This document shows, piece by piece, positions 9,034-17,079 of a stretch of DNA of 64,000 bases (positions within the stretch are counted from its first letter, which is position 1; every line of letters begins with the position of its first letter). Below the pieces are notes generated by a model. It did not search any database. It was not told the origin of the DNA and saw only the letters and a program-made list of their open reading frames with translations. This DNA comes from SIG714 sp964638675 (GTDB taxonomy: Bacteria > Bacillota > Clostridia > Oscillospirales > CAG-272): positions 62,001 to 126,000 of the forward strand of contig CAZXAU010000004.1 in assembly GCA_964638675.1 (NCBI GenBank), in the 5' to 3' direction. A program made the position numbers and the translations under genes.

Positions 9034-10398
9034 ATGTACGATTTTGAGAAAAGGGGAAACACTCCTATATTCAAATTTCTCTGCCAATGCATAAAGGATG
9101 ATATATCGAGGGGAACACTTCGTTCGGGTGACCGCCTGCCGTCAAAACGCAGGACCGCCTCGCAGTACGGCATAAGCGTGACAAGCGTTCAGAATGCCTA
9201 CGAACAGCTGATAAGCGAAGGTTATATAGTCGCCCACCAAAAAAAGGGGTATTATGTTTCTGATATATCCGACATTCCCGATTATAAACCGGTAAAAAAA
9301 GAAAAGAGGGCAAATAAAACACCCTCACAGCCGGAAACAAATATCAGATCGACTGCCGGAAATGATCTTTTTCCCTTTTCAGTATGGAGTCGTCTTATGC
9401 GGCTTGTGCTGAGCGAGCAGATGGGAAACATCCTCCTTCGCACTCACCCGAACGGAGTTTTCGAGCTTCGTGCGGCAATATCCGACTATCTTTACAGATC
9501 ATCGGGGATCGATATATCACCGGAGCGAATAGTTGTCGGTGCCGGAACCGAATATCTCTGTTCGCTTATAGTCATGCTTCTCGGCAGAACTAAGATCTAC
9601 GGATTTGAAGACCCGGGTTACAAAAAAATAGCCTATCTTATCTCGTCATGCGGTGCGGGAATCAGATTTCTCGAAACCGACAAAGAGGGCGTAAAGCGTG
9701 ATTCTCTCGAAAAAAGCGGTGCTTGCGTGCTTCATGTATCGCCGTCAAATCAGTACCCGACAGGAAATCTCATGACGGCGCCGAGACGCTATTCGCTTCT
9801 TTCATGGCTTGAAGAATCGGAGGAAAGATATATCATAGAGGATGACTACGGATCTGAGATATACCTTTGCGGCAGAAAAATGCCGACGCTTTTTGAAATC
9901 GATCCCTGCGGCAGGGTTATCTATATGAACACCTTCACGACCACAATTTCCCCCTCTTTTCGTATAGGATATCTTATCCTGCCCGAAAAGCTTTGTGAAA
10001 AGCTGAAAAACGATCTCGGCTTTCTCTCATGCACCGTTCCCTCTTTTGAACAGTACACACTTGCCAGATTCATTTCAGACGGTCATTTTGAAAGCTATCT
10101 ATCCAAGCAAAGAACCAGATACAGAAATACGCTGGCTGAACTGAAAAAAGAAATATCAAATATTCCGGGAATCGAATTAGAATATCACGGAACGGGAACA
10201 AATGTCATACTGAAACCGACAAAGAAAACAGACAATGAAAGAATCAAAAAAATTGCTTCCTCCATTCCCTGTCTTTCAATGCTCAACGATTACAGAAAAA
10301 ATAAGATCGAAAACGACACAACAATGATACTTGATATTTCACTGCTTGATAAGACAAACGATATATCATTCCTCAAATCGGATATTTTTAAATCATAG
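9034..10398 (+). CDS. pdxR: MocR/PdxR-type GntR regulator with aminotransferase domain
   Basis: A 454-residue transcription factor. Residues 1-80 form a GntR winged helix (SGDRLPSKRRTASQYGISVTS, then QNAYEQLISEGYIVAHQKKGYYV). After a charged linker, residues about 110-450 form a class I aminotransferase-like domain that binds PLP as effector. YIIEDDYGSEI carries the PLP-contacting Asp and Tyr region. At the place where the Schiff-base lysine is expected the sequence reads MNTFTTTISPSFRIGYLI, with T-T-T instead of the usual TFSK, so the lysine appears replaced. The divergent pyridoxamine kinase makes PdxR-like control of B6 salvage the best guess. Confidence 0.85.
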   Translation: MYDFEKRGNTPIFKFLCQCIKDDISRGTLRSGDRLPSKRRTASQYGISVTSVQNAYEQLISEGYIVAHQKKGYYVSDISDIPDYKPVKKEKRANKTPSQPETNIRSTAGNDLFPFSVWSRLMRLVLSEQMGNILLRTHPNGVFELRAAISDYLYRSSGIDISPERIVVGAGTEYLCSLIVMLLGRTKIYGFEDPGYKKIAYLISSCGAGIRFLETDKEGVKRDSLEKSGACVLHVSPSNQYPTGNLMTAPRRYSLLSWLEESEERYIIEDDYGSEIYLCGRKMPTLFEIDPCGRVIYMNTFTTTISPSFRIGYLILPEKLCEKLKNDLGFLSCTVPSFEQYTLARFISDGHFESYLSKQRTRYRNTLAELKKEISNIPGIELEYHGTGTNVILKPTKKTDNERIKKIASSIPCLSMLNDYRKNKIENDTTMILDISLLDKTNDISFLKSDIFKS

Positions 10399-10845
10399 AT
10401 TTTTCTCTCTTTTCAAATCATGTTTACTGACGATCTGTTACCCAAATTCTTCGTAAAAGTGACATAACGGGCGGCTATATATAACAGATAACCGCCCGTT
10501 AGACCGGAAGTTGTATCTCTTACCATCGCAACTCACACTTACCGGTAGCACTCTCAAATTCCCAACGTATATAGTAGCTGTTTTTTGCTTTCAGATCCAT
10601 TTCACCCGTACGGCGGCTTTTTTGCGTTTTTCGGTTAAGCCTTCGACCCATCTGCGTTATAGTGTGTACAGCGTTCAAATAGAACCTATTCAGTTATGGT
10701 TGTTTAATAAAATCAGCACCTGCATCACATTATTATACTATTGCTAAATAAATTAGTCAAGTGCTATTTAATATTAACAGCGGATTCTTTGCAAAAAAAG
10801 TATAATAATATTTAGAAAACCGTGATGTGTAAGGGAGGTGTCCGT
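10399..10845. other. Intergenic region with a GC-rich hairpin and one possible tiny gene
   Basis: TAACGGGCGG (10465-10474) pairs with CCGCCCGTTA (10492-10501). In the minus direction the stem is followed by TTTTAC, so it may end a minus-strand transcript. Upstream of that, 10520-10651 is open. The rest is AT-rich and contains the likely promoter of the small XRE gene. Confidence 0.5.
10520..10651 (-). CDS. Possible 43-residue basic small protein
   Basis: An ATG at 10651 opens a 43-codon frame rich in Arg and Lys at the start and aromatic at the end (SYYIRWEFESATGKCELRW). It ends 19 bases before the GC-rich hairpin that could terminate minus-strand transcription. There is no clear Shine-Dalgarno sequence, and a second in-frame ATG preceded by GGTGAA could be the true start. 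I do not recognise the peptide. It may be the tail of a decayed gene. Confidence 0.25.
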   Translation of the reverse strand: MGRRLNRKTQKSRRTGEMDLKAKNSYYIRWEFESATGKCELRW

Positions 10846-11127
10846 ATGAGTAAAAACATCGATTTCAAAAACAGAGACAGATTCATTCAACTTGGGATTG
10901 CAATAAACAATTTAAGACGGGCAAGAGGCTTGTCGCAAACACAACTGGCAGAGAAAGCAAATATAAGCCGTGCACATCTGAGCGCCATTGAAGCGCCGGG
11001 AATCATGAGATCTTTTTCTCTTGATGTATTTTTCAATATCGCAGATGCGCTGGACATTGATCCCGAAGATCTGATCGCCGCTTCCGTCTTTCCCGACAGG
11101 GTGTTCAACAGTTCAAAGGATAAGTAG
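10846..11127 (+). CDS. Small XRE-family HTH regulator
   Basis: A 93-residue DNA-binding protein consisting almost only of an HTH_3 domain: AINNLRRARGLSQTQLAEKA then ISRAHLSAIEAPG, followed by a short helical tail. I start at 10846 because GGGAGG lies 6 bases upstream. An ATG at 10822 in frame has no such site. The recognition helix has a Pro-containing IEAPG segment in place of the common IE.G. There is no partner toxin or phage gene beside it, so it is probably a lone regulator. Confidence 0.82.
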   Translation: MSKNIDFKNRDRFIQLGIAINNLRRARGLSQTQLAEKANISRAHLSAIEAPGIMRSFSLDVFFNIADALDIDPEDLIAASVFPDRVFNSSKDK

Positions 11128-11167
11128 AAAAAATAAAGTGACTATCCGTTTCTTCGTGCGGTCATAA

Positions 11168-11201
11168 AAGGACGGTGATACGCAATCGTATCACCGTCCT
11201 T
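11168..11201 (+). terminator. Strong hairpin downstream of XRE gene
   Basis: A perfect 15-bp stem (AAGGACGGTGATACG at 11168-11182, matching arm at 11187-11201) with a 4-base loop. The T-run is weak, but position and stability fit a terminator. Confidence 0.85.
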
Positions 11202-11327
11202 AAGTTTATTCATGCTCAATATATATCCCTTATCCAATAATCATTATCCCGGAAATCGATATTCTCGATAGGATGAAAGCTGTAAAGCCGGCGTTGCGGT
11301 TGGAGTTGGTAAATATCAGGGGTCACA

Positions 11328-11580
11328 TCAAGATTCCACCACGAGCCACAAAGTAAACACGATTCCGGACATGCTTACTGTTGTCATTATAAGCCATTCC
11401 TGAAACCACATAGCAAGGAATGTGCCGCATGCGACAGAGTGCGGCAAAGGGTGGACAAAATCATAGAAGCCGCCCATTGCAGATATTTAATGTTTTGCGA
11501 ACATGAAAAATGCGGGAGCAAGGACGTTGGTAAAATTGCCGGGGATCACTCCGACAACCATTATTTTAAAAGGGACGATT
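11328..11580 (-). pseudogene. Remnant of an integral membrane protein
   Basis: Directly after the DtxR-family stop, the minus strand reads as a hydrophobic protein: IMVVGVIPGNFTNVLAP, an in-frame TAA, then about 50 more codons including TFLAMWFQEWLIMTTVSMSG and a terminal TGA at 11328-11330. No start codon or ribosome site is present. The single frame on both sides of the stop and the membrane-like composition argue for a truncated transporter. The family is not recognised. A metal transporter would fit the neighbouring iron regulator but that is a guess. Confidence 0.5.
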
Positions 11581-11582
11581 AT

Positions 11583-11957
11583 TTATTTTTTTCCATATTC
11601 ATCAACATGGCGTTTGATCGCCTCAAATGTTTCATCGCTTATAGTATGCTCCATTTTGCAGGCATCCTCGGCTGCTGTCTTCTCATTAACACCGAGACGG
11701 ATGAGGAAATCGGTCAGCTTTGTATGTCTTTCATAGATCTTTCCTGCAACCTCAAGTCCTTCGGCGGTAAGCGAGAGATATCCGTCACCGTCCATTTCAA
11801 GAAAGCCACCTTTTTTCAATATGCCGACGGCACGGCAAACGCTCGGCTTTGAATATCCCATATAATCGCCGACGTCAACAGAGCGGACATTACTGCTCTT
11901 TTGTGATAAAATGTATATGGTCTCCAGATACATTTCTCCCGATTCCTGAAGATGCAT
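11583..11957 (-). CDS. DtxR-family metal-dependent repressor (Fe or Mn)
   Basis: A 124-residue regulator with an N-terminal winged helix (SGEMYLETIYILSQK, then VGDYMGYSKPSVCRAVGILK) and the dimerisation/metal domain with EDACKMEHTIS near residue 100, which carries metal-ligand residues of DtxR/MntR. It lacks the SH3-like third domain, like MntR. It is divergent from feoA-feoA-feoB, and TTAGC-N4-GCTAA palindromes in the shared region resemble DtxR/IdeR boxes, so it likely represses ferrous iron uptake when iron is sufficient. The start is preceded by AAGGGGG. Fe and Mn specificity cannot be separated by sequence alone. Confidence 0.88.
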   Translation of the reverse strand: MHLQESGEMYLETIYILSQKSSNVRSVDVGDYMGYSKPSVCRAVGILKKGGFLEMDGDGYLSLTAEGLEVAGKIYERHTKLTDFLIRLGVNEKTAAEDACKMEHTISDETFEAIKRHVDEYGKK

Positions 11958-11995
11958 GACCGTTTCCCCCTTGTTTTGAGTTTGTTATTATGTCT

Positions 11996-12024
11996 ATCAT
12001 ACTACAAATTAAAACAAAAGTCAA
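11996..12024 (-). promoter_or_regulatory. Promoter of the DtxR-family gene
   Basis: Minus-strand TTGACT (12024-12019) and TATGAT (12001-11996) are 17 bases apart. Transcription would begin near 11989, about 30 bases before the start codon. Confidence 0.8.
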
Positions 12025-12136
12025 GTCGTTAAGATTACAAAACTCCGAACGAACGGTTAATGAATATGAGATCTTATGATCGAACACACTCGCTGTGATC
12101 GCATTTTTCCCGTGTGAAAAATGAACAAATAATCAG

Positions 12137-12150
12137 TTAGCTATTGCTAA
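12137..12150. promoter_or_regulatory. Iron-box-like operator 1
   Basis: TTAGC-TATT-GCTAA, a perfect palindrome with a 4-base centre. It lies between the divergent dtxR-like and feo promoters. Confidence 0.75.
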
Positions 12151-12206
12151 TTGACTGTGCGACACGATGAAAAATGTTGATTCGGGCAAAAAAATAAAAA
12201 ATGGGG

Positions 12207-12235
12207 TTGACAAATCTCCGCATCATGTATATAAT
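12207..12235 (+). promoter_or_regulatory. feo operon promoter
   Basis: Perfect TTGACA (12207-12212), 17 bases, TATAAT (12230-12235). The predicted start near 12242 is covered by operator 2. Confidence 0.92.
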
Positions 12236-12244
12236 ATGTTGTGG

Positions 12245-12258
12245 TTAGCGAAGGCTAA
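12245..12258. promoter_or_regulatory. Iron-box-like operator 2 at feo +1
   Basis: TTAGC-GAAG-GCTAA, perfect arms, positioned just after the -10 so that a bound repressor would block initiation. Confidence 0.82.
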
Positions 12259-12278
12259 TCAATTTTTAAGGACAATGG

Positions 12279-12292
12279 TTAGCATAGACTAA
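12279..12292. promoter_or_regulatory. Iron-box-like operator 3
   Basis: TTAGC-ATAG-ACTAA, one mismatch, 34 bases after operator 2 in the feoA leader. Confidence 0.7.
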
Positions 12293-12335
12293 TGTGATGC
12301 ATAAAATAATATAAAATACAAAGAGGGTATGAAAA

Positions 12336-12548
12336 ATGATGCCGCTTACATTTGCAGAAATCGGAGAGGAAAATATCATAAAAAAGATCGGGGGCAGCCG
12401 TGAAATAAGGTCACATCTCGAAGATCTCGGATTCGTTGCCGGGGGCGAAGTTACGGTGATAAATATCGTCGGCGGCAACATTATCGTAAAAGTGAAGGAA
12501 TCCCGCATTGCCGTCAGCCGGGAAATGGCACAGAGGATTATGATCTGA
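12336..12548 (+). CDS. feoA: FeoA-like protein (first copy)
   Basis: A 70-residue cytoplasmic SH3-fold protein of the ferrous iron uptake system, thought to interact with FeoB. The family pattern is clear: a conserved Gly-rich turn (IIKKIGGSREIRSHLEDLGF) followed by GGEVTVINIVGGNIIVKVKE and the ending AVSREMAQRIMI. AGAGGG lies about 10 bases upstream. It is the first gene of an operon with a second feoA, feoB and a Cys-rich membrane protein. Two consecutive FeoA genes are common in Clostridia. Confidence 0.92.
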   Translation: MMPLTFAEIGEENIIKKIGGSREIRSHLEDLGFVAGGEVTVINIVGGNIIVKVKESRIAVSREMAQRIMI

Positions 12549-12614
12549 TTCTCTGCCGCAACAAATGCAAAAGATTTAACAACATTTATACATTTATTCA
12601 AGGAGGAAAACTGT

Positions 12615-12836
12615 ATGAAAACATTGAGGCAGGCTAAGGTCGGCGATACAGTAAAAATCGTTAAGCTTCACGGAGAAGGAGCTATCAAACGTCGTATTAT
12701 GGATATGGGGCTGACAAAGGGCGTGGAAGTGTGCATCCGCAAAACAGCGCCGCTCGGCGATCCTATTGAGATAACAGTACGTGGATATGAGCTGTCACTG
12801 CGGAAAGCTGATGCAGAAAATATTGAAATCGAATAA
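12615..12836 (+). CDS. feoA: FeoA-like protein (second copy)
   Basis: A 73-residue FeoA paralogue: GDTVKIVKLHGEGAIKRRIM, MGLTKGVEVCIRKTAPLGDP, then IEITVRGYELSLRKADAENI. It is closer to canonical FeoA than the first copy because it carries the MDMGLTKG and APLGDP motifs. AAGGAGG precedes the start. It lies 66 bases after the first copy and 99 bases before feoB, with its own iron-box-like site in between, so feoB could also be controlled separately. Confidence 0.95.
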   Translation: MKTLRQAKVGDTVKIVKLHGEGAIKRRIMDMGLTKGVEVCIRKTAPLGDPIEITVRGYELSLRKADAENIEIE

Positions 12837-12902
12837 ATTTTAATTAAATCGAATAAATCTGAAAAAATGAGATCGTGAGATCTCTATTATTTAAGGATTT
12901 GG

Positions 12903-12916
12903 TTAGCACATGCTAA
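12903..12916. promoter_or_regulatory. Iron-box-like operator 4 before feoB
   Basis: TTAGC-ACAT-GCTAA, perfect arms, ending 19 bases before the chosen feoB start. No strong promoter is seen next to it, so it may act as an internal roadblock or control a weak internal promoter. Confidence 0.7.
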
Positions 12917-12935
12917 TATGGAACGGAGGAAATAT

Positions 12936-15338
12936 ATGAATTTGCGAATCGCCCTTGCGGGTAACCCGAACAGCGGTAAGACCACCCTGTTCAATGCATT
13001 GACCGGCTCGAATCAGTTTGTCGGAAACTGGCCGGGCGTTACGGTTGAAAAGAAGGAAGGAAAACTGAAAAAGCAGGACGGTGTGACTATCACAGACCTG
13101 CCCGGTATTTACTCCCTCTCCCCCTATACTCTGGAGGAAGTAGTTGCGAGAAACTATCTTATTATTGAACGTCCCGATGCGATACTGAACATTATCGACG
13201 GAACAAATCTTGAAAGAAATCTCTATCTGACCACACAGCTCACAGAGCTTGGTATTCCGGTAGTCGTTGCAATCAACATGATGGACATCGTACGGAAAAA
13301 CGGCGATAAGATCGATACCGATGAGCTTTCACGCCGACTCGGATGTAAGGTAGTTGAGATCTCAGCGCTTAAAGGCAGTGGCATTATGGATGCCGCAGAT
13401 GAAGCAATCAAAGCGGCAAAGAACGGAAAATGCATTCCGATGCACACATTCAGTGGAGACGTGGAGCATGCTCTTGCGCACATTGAAGAAGCCGCTGTAC
13501 ATAACCTGCCCGAACAACAGCAGCGTTGGTACGCCATTAAGCTTTTTGAACGTGATGACAAGGTGCTTGGGCAATTGAATCTCGATAAATCTGTCCTTGA
13601 CCATATCGAAAAAGATATCAAGGCTGTTGAAGAGGAAATGGATGACGATGCGGAATCGATCATCACAAACGAACGGTATATATATATCGGCAATCTTATC
13701 AAAGGCTGTTATAAGAAAAAGTCTGTCGGCAAGCTTTCAAGCTCGGATAAAATTGACAGGGTGGTAACCAACCGCTGGCTCGGTCTTCCGATTTTTGCGG
13801 CGGTTATGTTCATCGTATATTGGATAGCTATGATCGGTATCGGTGCATCGGCTACAGATTGGGTAAATGACAACCTTTTCGGCGACGGATTTCATCTGCT
13901 CGGCATCGGATCATCCGAATATACGCAAGCTTCTGACGAATACACCGACGCTTCGCTGATCATTGAAGGCTATGAAGCCTATATTGAAGAAAACGGCAGT
14001 GCCCCGACAGGCGAATTCCCCTATTACATCACAGATGAAGAAACGCTTGAAGTAACCGAGGAAATTGCTACGATCTCAGATTACGAGAACGCAGTAAAAG
14101 TAATAGGAAAATATGAAGATGAACCCGATCCTGCCGATTACGGTGTATGGGTGCCCGGTATTCCCGCACTTGTCGAAGAAGGACTTAATGCAGTAAACTG
14201 CGCCGATTGGCTTCAGGGACTGATCCTTGACGGTATTGTTGCGGGCGTAGGTGCAGTTCTCGGCTTCGTACCTCAGATGTTCGTTCTCTTCCTGATGCTT
14301 GCTTTCCTCGAAGCATGCGGATATATGGCACGAATCGCATTTGTGCTTGACCGTATTTTCCGTAAATTCGGTCTTTCGGGTAAATCATTTATACCGATGC
14401 TTGTCGGTACAGGATGCGGAATTCCAGGTATTATGGCGTCGAGAACGATTGAAAACGAACGTGATCGCCGTATGACGATTATGACAACCACCTTTATCCC
14501 CTGCGGTGCAAAGGTTCCCTTCATCGCTATGATCGCAGGCGCTATATTCGGCGGCTCTGCATGGGTTGCAACCTCGGCATATTTTATTGGTATGGCGGCG
14601 ATCATCCTTTCGGGTATCATGCTCAAGAAAACCAGAATGTTCTCGGGCAAACCTGCCCCCTTTGTTATGGAGCTTCCGGCTTATCATCTCCCGACGCTCA
14701 GGAATGTCCTCTTGTCCATGTGGGAGCGTGGATGGTCATTCATCAAAAAGGCAGGAACGATCATTCTGCTTTCTACAATTGCAGTATGGTTTGCCACATA
14801 TTTCGGATTCACCGCAGACGGTTTCCGTATGCTCGGTGAGGAAGAAATGGATCAGTCGATCCTCGCTTATATCGGAAGTGCGATCGCATGGATCTTCAGC
14901 CCTCTCGGATGGGGTAACTGGCAGGCGGCTGTAGCCTCGATCACAGGACTTGTGGCAAAAGAAAACATCGTCGGAACTATGGGTATTCTGTATCCTGCCG
15001 GATGGCCCGAAATTGCTGAAAATTTCTCCGCAATCGCAGGCTACTCCTTCCTCGTATTCAATCTGCTTTGCGCTCCATGCTTTGCCGCAATCGGAGCTAT
15101 CAAGCGTGAGATGAACAGTGCAAAATGGACCTGGTTTGCAATCGGTTATCAGTGCTTATTCGCATATGTGATCTCCATGATGATCTATCAATTTGGTTCA
15201 GCTTTCAGCGGAGATCTTCATGTTATCGGTCTGATCGCATCAATAGCAGTTCTCGCACTTATGATCTATCTGATATTCAGACCTTATAAAGAATCTGTGA
15301 GACTGACAAAAAACGCAGTGAAAACAAATAAAGAATAA
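12936..15338 (+). CDS. feoB: Ferrous iron transporter FeoB
   Basis: An 800-residue inner-membrane Fe(II) transporter with an N-terminal G domain. G1 is GNPNSGKTT at residues 9-17, the switch-II region has DLPGIYS, and G4 is NMMD. The helical stalk region is followed by the two Gate domains (GFVPQMFVLFLMLAFLEACG and TTTFIPCGAKVPFIAMIAG), and the last helices end in a basic tail. Start 12936 is chosen because GGAGG lies 6 bases before it. An in-frame ATG at 12918 has no such site. An acidic, non-membrane insert of roughly 90 residues (about 322-410, rich in Glu, Asp and Tyr) lies after the first membrane helix, probably on the outside. Confidence 0.96.
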   Translation: MNLRIALAGNPNSGKTTLFNALTGSNQFVGNWPGVTVEKKEGKLKKQDGVTITDLPGIYSLSPYTLEEVVARNYLIIERPDAILNIIDGTNLERNLYLTTQLTELGIPVVVAINMMDIVRKNGDKIDTDELSRRLGCKVVEISALKGSGIMDAADEAIKAAKNGKCIPMHTFSGDVEHALAHIEEAAVHNLPEQQQRWYAIKLFERDDKVLGQLNLDKSVLDHIEKDIKAVEEEMDDDAESIITNERYIYIGNLIKGCYKKKSVGKLSSSDKIDRVVTNRWLGLPIFAAVMFIVYWIAMIGIGASATDWVNDNLFGDGFHLLGIGSSEYTQASDEYTDASLIIEGYEAYIEENGSAPTGEFPYYITDEETLEVTEEIATISDYENAVKVIGKYEDEPDPADYGVWVPGIPALVEEGLNAVNCADWLQGLILDGIVAGVGAVLGFVPQMFVLFLMLAFLEACGYMARIAFVLDRIFRKFGLSGKSFIPMLVGTGCGIPGIMASRTIENERDRRMTIMTTTFIPCGAKVPFIAMIAGAIFGGSAWVATSAYFIGMAAIILSGIMLKKTRMFSGKPAPFVMELPAYHLPTLRNVLLSMWERGWSFIKKAGTIILLSTIAVWFATYFGFTADGFRMLGEEEMDQSILAYIGSAIAWIFSPLGWGNWQAAVASITGLVAKENIVGTMGILYPAGWPEIAENFSAIAGYSFLVFNLLCAPCFAAIGAIKREMNSAKWTWFAIGYQCLFAYVISMMIYQFGSAFSGDLHVIGLIASIAVLALMIYLIFRPYKESVRLTKNAVKTNKE

Positions 15339-15371
15339 ATATCATTATTAAATATCATAGGAGGGAAAGAA

Positions 15372-15554
15372 ATGCTTACATGGATCTGCGAAAATATTGC
15401 AACTATCATAATCAGTCTGATTCTCATTGCGGTCGTTGCGGCTGTAATTATCGGTATGGTTCGCAATAAGAAAAAAGGAAAGTCCTCCTGCGGATGCGGC
15501 TGTGCAAATTGTGCTATGAGTGCAACCTGTCATTCGGCAAATTTCAAAAAATAG
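15372..15554 (+). CDS. FeoB-associated Cys-rich membrane protein
   Basis: A 60-residue protein with one transmembrane helix (residues about 8-28) followed by a basic stretch and a Cys cluster (SSCGCGCANCAMSATCHS). This is the layout of the FeoB-associated Cys-rich family. It lies 33 bases after feoB, preceded by GGAGGG, and closes the iron-uptake operon. Suggested roles are iron handling at the membrane or assisting FeoB. The mechanism is unproven. Confidence 0.88.
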   Translation: MLTWICENIATIIISLILIAVVAAVIIGMVRNKKKGKSSCGCGCANCAMSATCHSANFKK

Positions 15555-15667
15555 ACTTTGCCTGTCAGGTGAAAAAATTCGGGGATGAGAAATTAAAGTA
15601 GATACTCTGAAGGCTAATTTCATTACCGATAAATAAAACCAAGGCATGCGATGGCTGAAAAATTGAT

Positions 15668-15720
15668 CCGGTCGTTCCGATTCCGAATTCACGGAAAAGG
15701 AACGGCCGGATAATTTTATT
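15668..15720 (+). terminator. Terminator of the feo operon
   Basis: CCGGTCGTTCC (15668-15678) pairs with GGAACGGCCGG (15699-15709), with an inner TTCCG/CGGAA stem in the loop, then a T-rich tail. Confidence 0.9.
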
Positions 15721-15780
15721 TTGCACCGCAAAGAGATGTTCTGCACACTTTAGAACAGAGCATTGACAATTCGTGACATC

Positions 15781-15816
15781 AAAAAGGCAACCAAAACCGG
15801 TTGGGTTAAGGTTGCC
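15781..15816 (-). terminator. Terminator of the acidic coiled-coil gene
   Basis: On the minus strand GGCAACC (15816-15810) pairs with GGTTGCC (15792-15786) and is followed by TTTTT. It lies about 50 bases after the stop of the gene at 15865. Confidence 0.8.
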
Positions 15817-15864
15817 AATGACCCGAAGGTCTTATGTTTTAACTATGTTGTGATGACTGAAGAT

Positions 15865-16938
15865 TCAATCCTCGTCTTCCTCGTCCTCTTCACGGTTCTC
15901 GATCGCTTCTTCGATCATGTCGTCGATCTCATCCTTAATGTCGTCGATCTCATCTTTAAGATTATCGAAAGCCTCAAGAATCTGATCTCTTATCTCGCCT
16001 GCCGCTTCATAGATCTCTTCAAGGCGTTCTGAAATCATCTCTTCAAGCCTTTCATTGATCTCATCCAGATCGTCCTCGTAGATCTCATCTGAACCTTCAA
16101 GCTCTTCAAGCCTTGATTGCATTTCCTTGCGAAGTTTTTTAGAAATATTATCGGCTGTAGATCTCAGTACGATTCGAGCCTGCTCAGCCAATTTTGACGG
16201 GTCCATACCCGATATATCGGTATCGCCGCCCTTTGTCTTTTCTGTTTTCGGTGCAGAAAAACTGCAAATCGGCTTTCCGTGTATGACCGGACAAGCATTC
16301 AACACGATCTCGGCTTCATCCGAAATGTAAAGCTTGCCGTCTGTACCCACAGCTTTAAATGAGATCCAGTATCTGGCGTTCCTGTTCGGAGCCCAGAAGT
16401 TGTCATCTTTTCCGAGACAGGGTGTAAAGCGGAGAATCGAGAGTCCTCTGCGGTGTCCTCCTTCGTACATGCTTGACACACGGAGCGTAATATTCTTTTC
16501 ATTATCGTCATAGTCGAATATTGAAAAGTTAAATTCTATATCACCGCTGTGCAGAGCAACAGCGTTCCGCCCGTTTTCAAGAATCGGACAAAGAAGTATC
16601 TGAACCTCGTTGTTCCAGTTTTCCATACCTCTCTGATAAATATCAAGGTGTACCTTGACTTTTTCAAGCTCGGCATTTCGAGTTGTTTCCTCAGCCACTT
16701 TTATCTTTTCATCACAGGGCTGTTCGTTTGTTCTGCTGATATTGTTTATATTATCGTTCATATCGTTTTCCTCCGAATTTATTATATCCGGCGGACACGC
16801 TATAAGACGCAAGGTATGCTCATCAATATAGCGTGCCCTGCCCTTTTTCACGAGACCTTTTGCCCTTTTGGGGTAGGTCTCACCTATCACCGTTCCGTCA
16901 TCTGACAAAATGGTTATATTTTTTACGTTTTTTATCAT
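15865..16938 (-). CDS. Unknown protein with a YPKRAKGLVKKGRAR N-terminal motif and acidic coiled coil
   Basis: A 357-residue protein that I cannot name. Residues 1-48 form a compact basic motif (TYPKRAKGLVKKGRARYID), recurrent in Clostridia and reminiscent of the short basic N-terminal PLMP/RRXRR-type domain of IscB/HNH proteins. No nuclease domain follows. Residues about 100-230 are a beta-rich region with Trp and Cys (NFWAPNRNARYWISFKAVG). Residues about 245-357 are a very acidic coiled coil ending in a run of Glu and Asp. There is no signal peptide or membrane segment. A nucleic-acid or RNA-polymerase-linked role is possible but only a guess. Its mRNA leader carries duplicated copies of its own start region. 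Confidence 0.6.
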   Translation of the reverse strand: MIKNVKNITILSDDGTVIGETYPKRAKGLVKKGRARYIDEHTLRLIACPPDIINSEENDMNDNINNISRTNEQPCDEKIKVAEETTRNAELEKVKVHLDIYQRGMENWNNEVQILLCPILENGRNAVALHSGDIEFNFSIFDYDDNEKNITLRVSSMYEGGHRRGLSILRFTPCLGKDDNFWAPNRNARYWISFKAVGTDGKLYISDEAEIVLNACPVIHGKPICSFSAPKTEKTKGGDTDISGMDPSKLAEQARIVLRSTADNISKKLRKEMQSRLEELEGSDEIYEDDLDEINERLEEMISERLEEIYEAAGEIRDQILEAFDNLKDEIDDIKDEIDDMIEEAIENREEDEEDED

Positions 16939-17070
16939 GGGTGTCTTCCCCTTTATAATTGTTATACAAGTAATTTCGTTTTTTCCTATGGGTGCCTTCC
17001 CCTGGGTATCATCCCATATACACTTGTCCGTGCAGTAAATTTGTTTTTTATAATGGGTATCTCCCCTTAC
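16939..17070 (-). repeat. Duplicated translation-start region in mRNA leader
   Basis: On the minus strand the sequence around the start codon (GGGGAAGACACCCATGATAA, start at 16938) recurs upstream as GGGGAAGGCACCCATAGGAA (ATA at 16989) and GGGGAGATACCCATTATAAA (ATT at 17054). All three are followed by AAAAAC. The middle copy is in frame with the gene, 17 codons upstream, with no stop between. Confidence 0.75.
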
Positions 17071-17079
17071 TGCACTGTA

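Noticed and set aside
10511..10747. 78-codon plus-strand frame
   Set aside because: No ribosome site; its codons mirror the minus-strand small frame at 10520-10651, which is itself only weakly supported.
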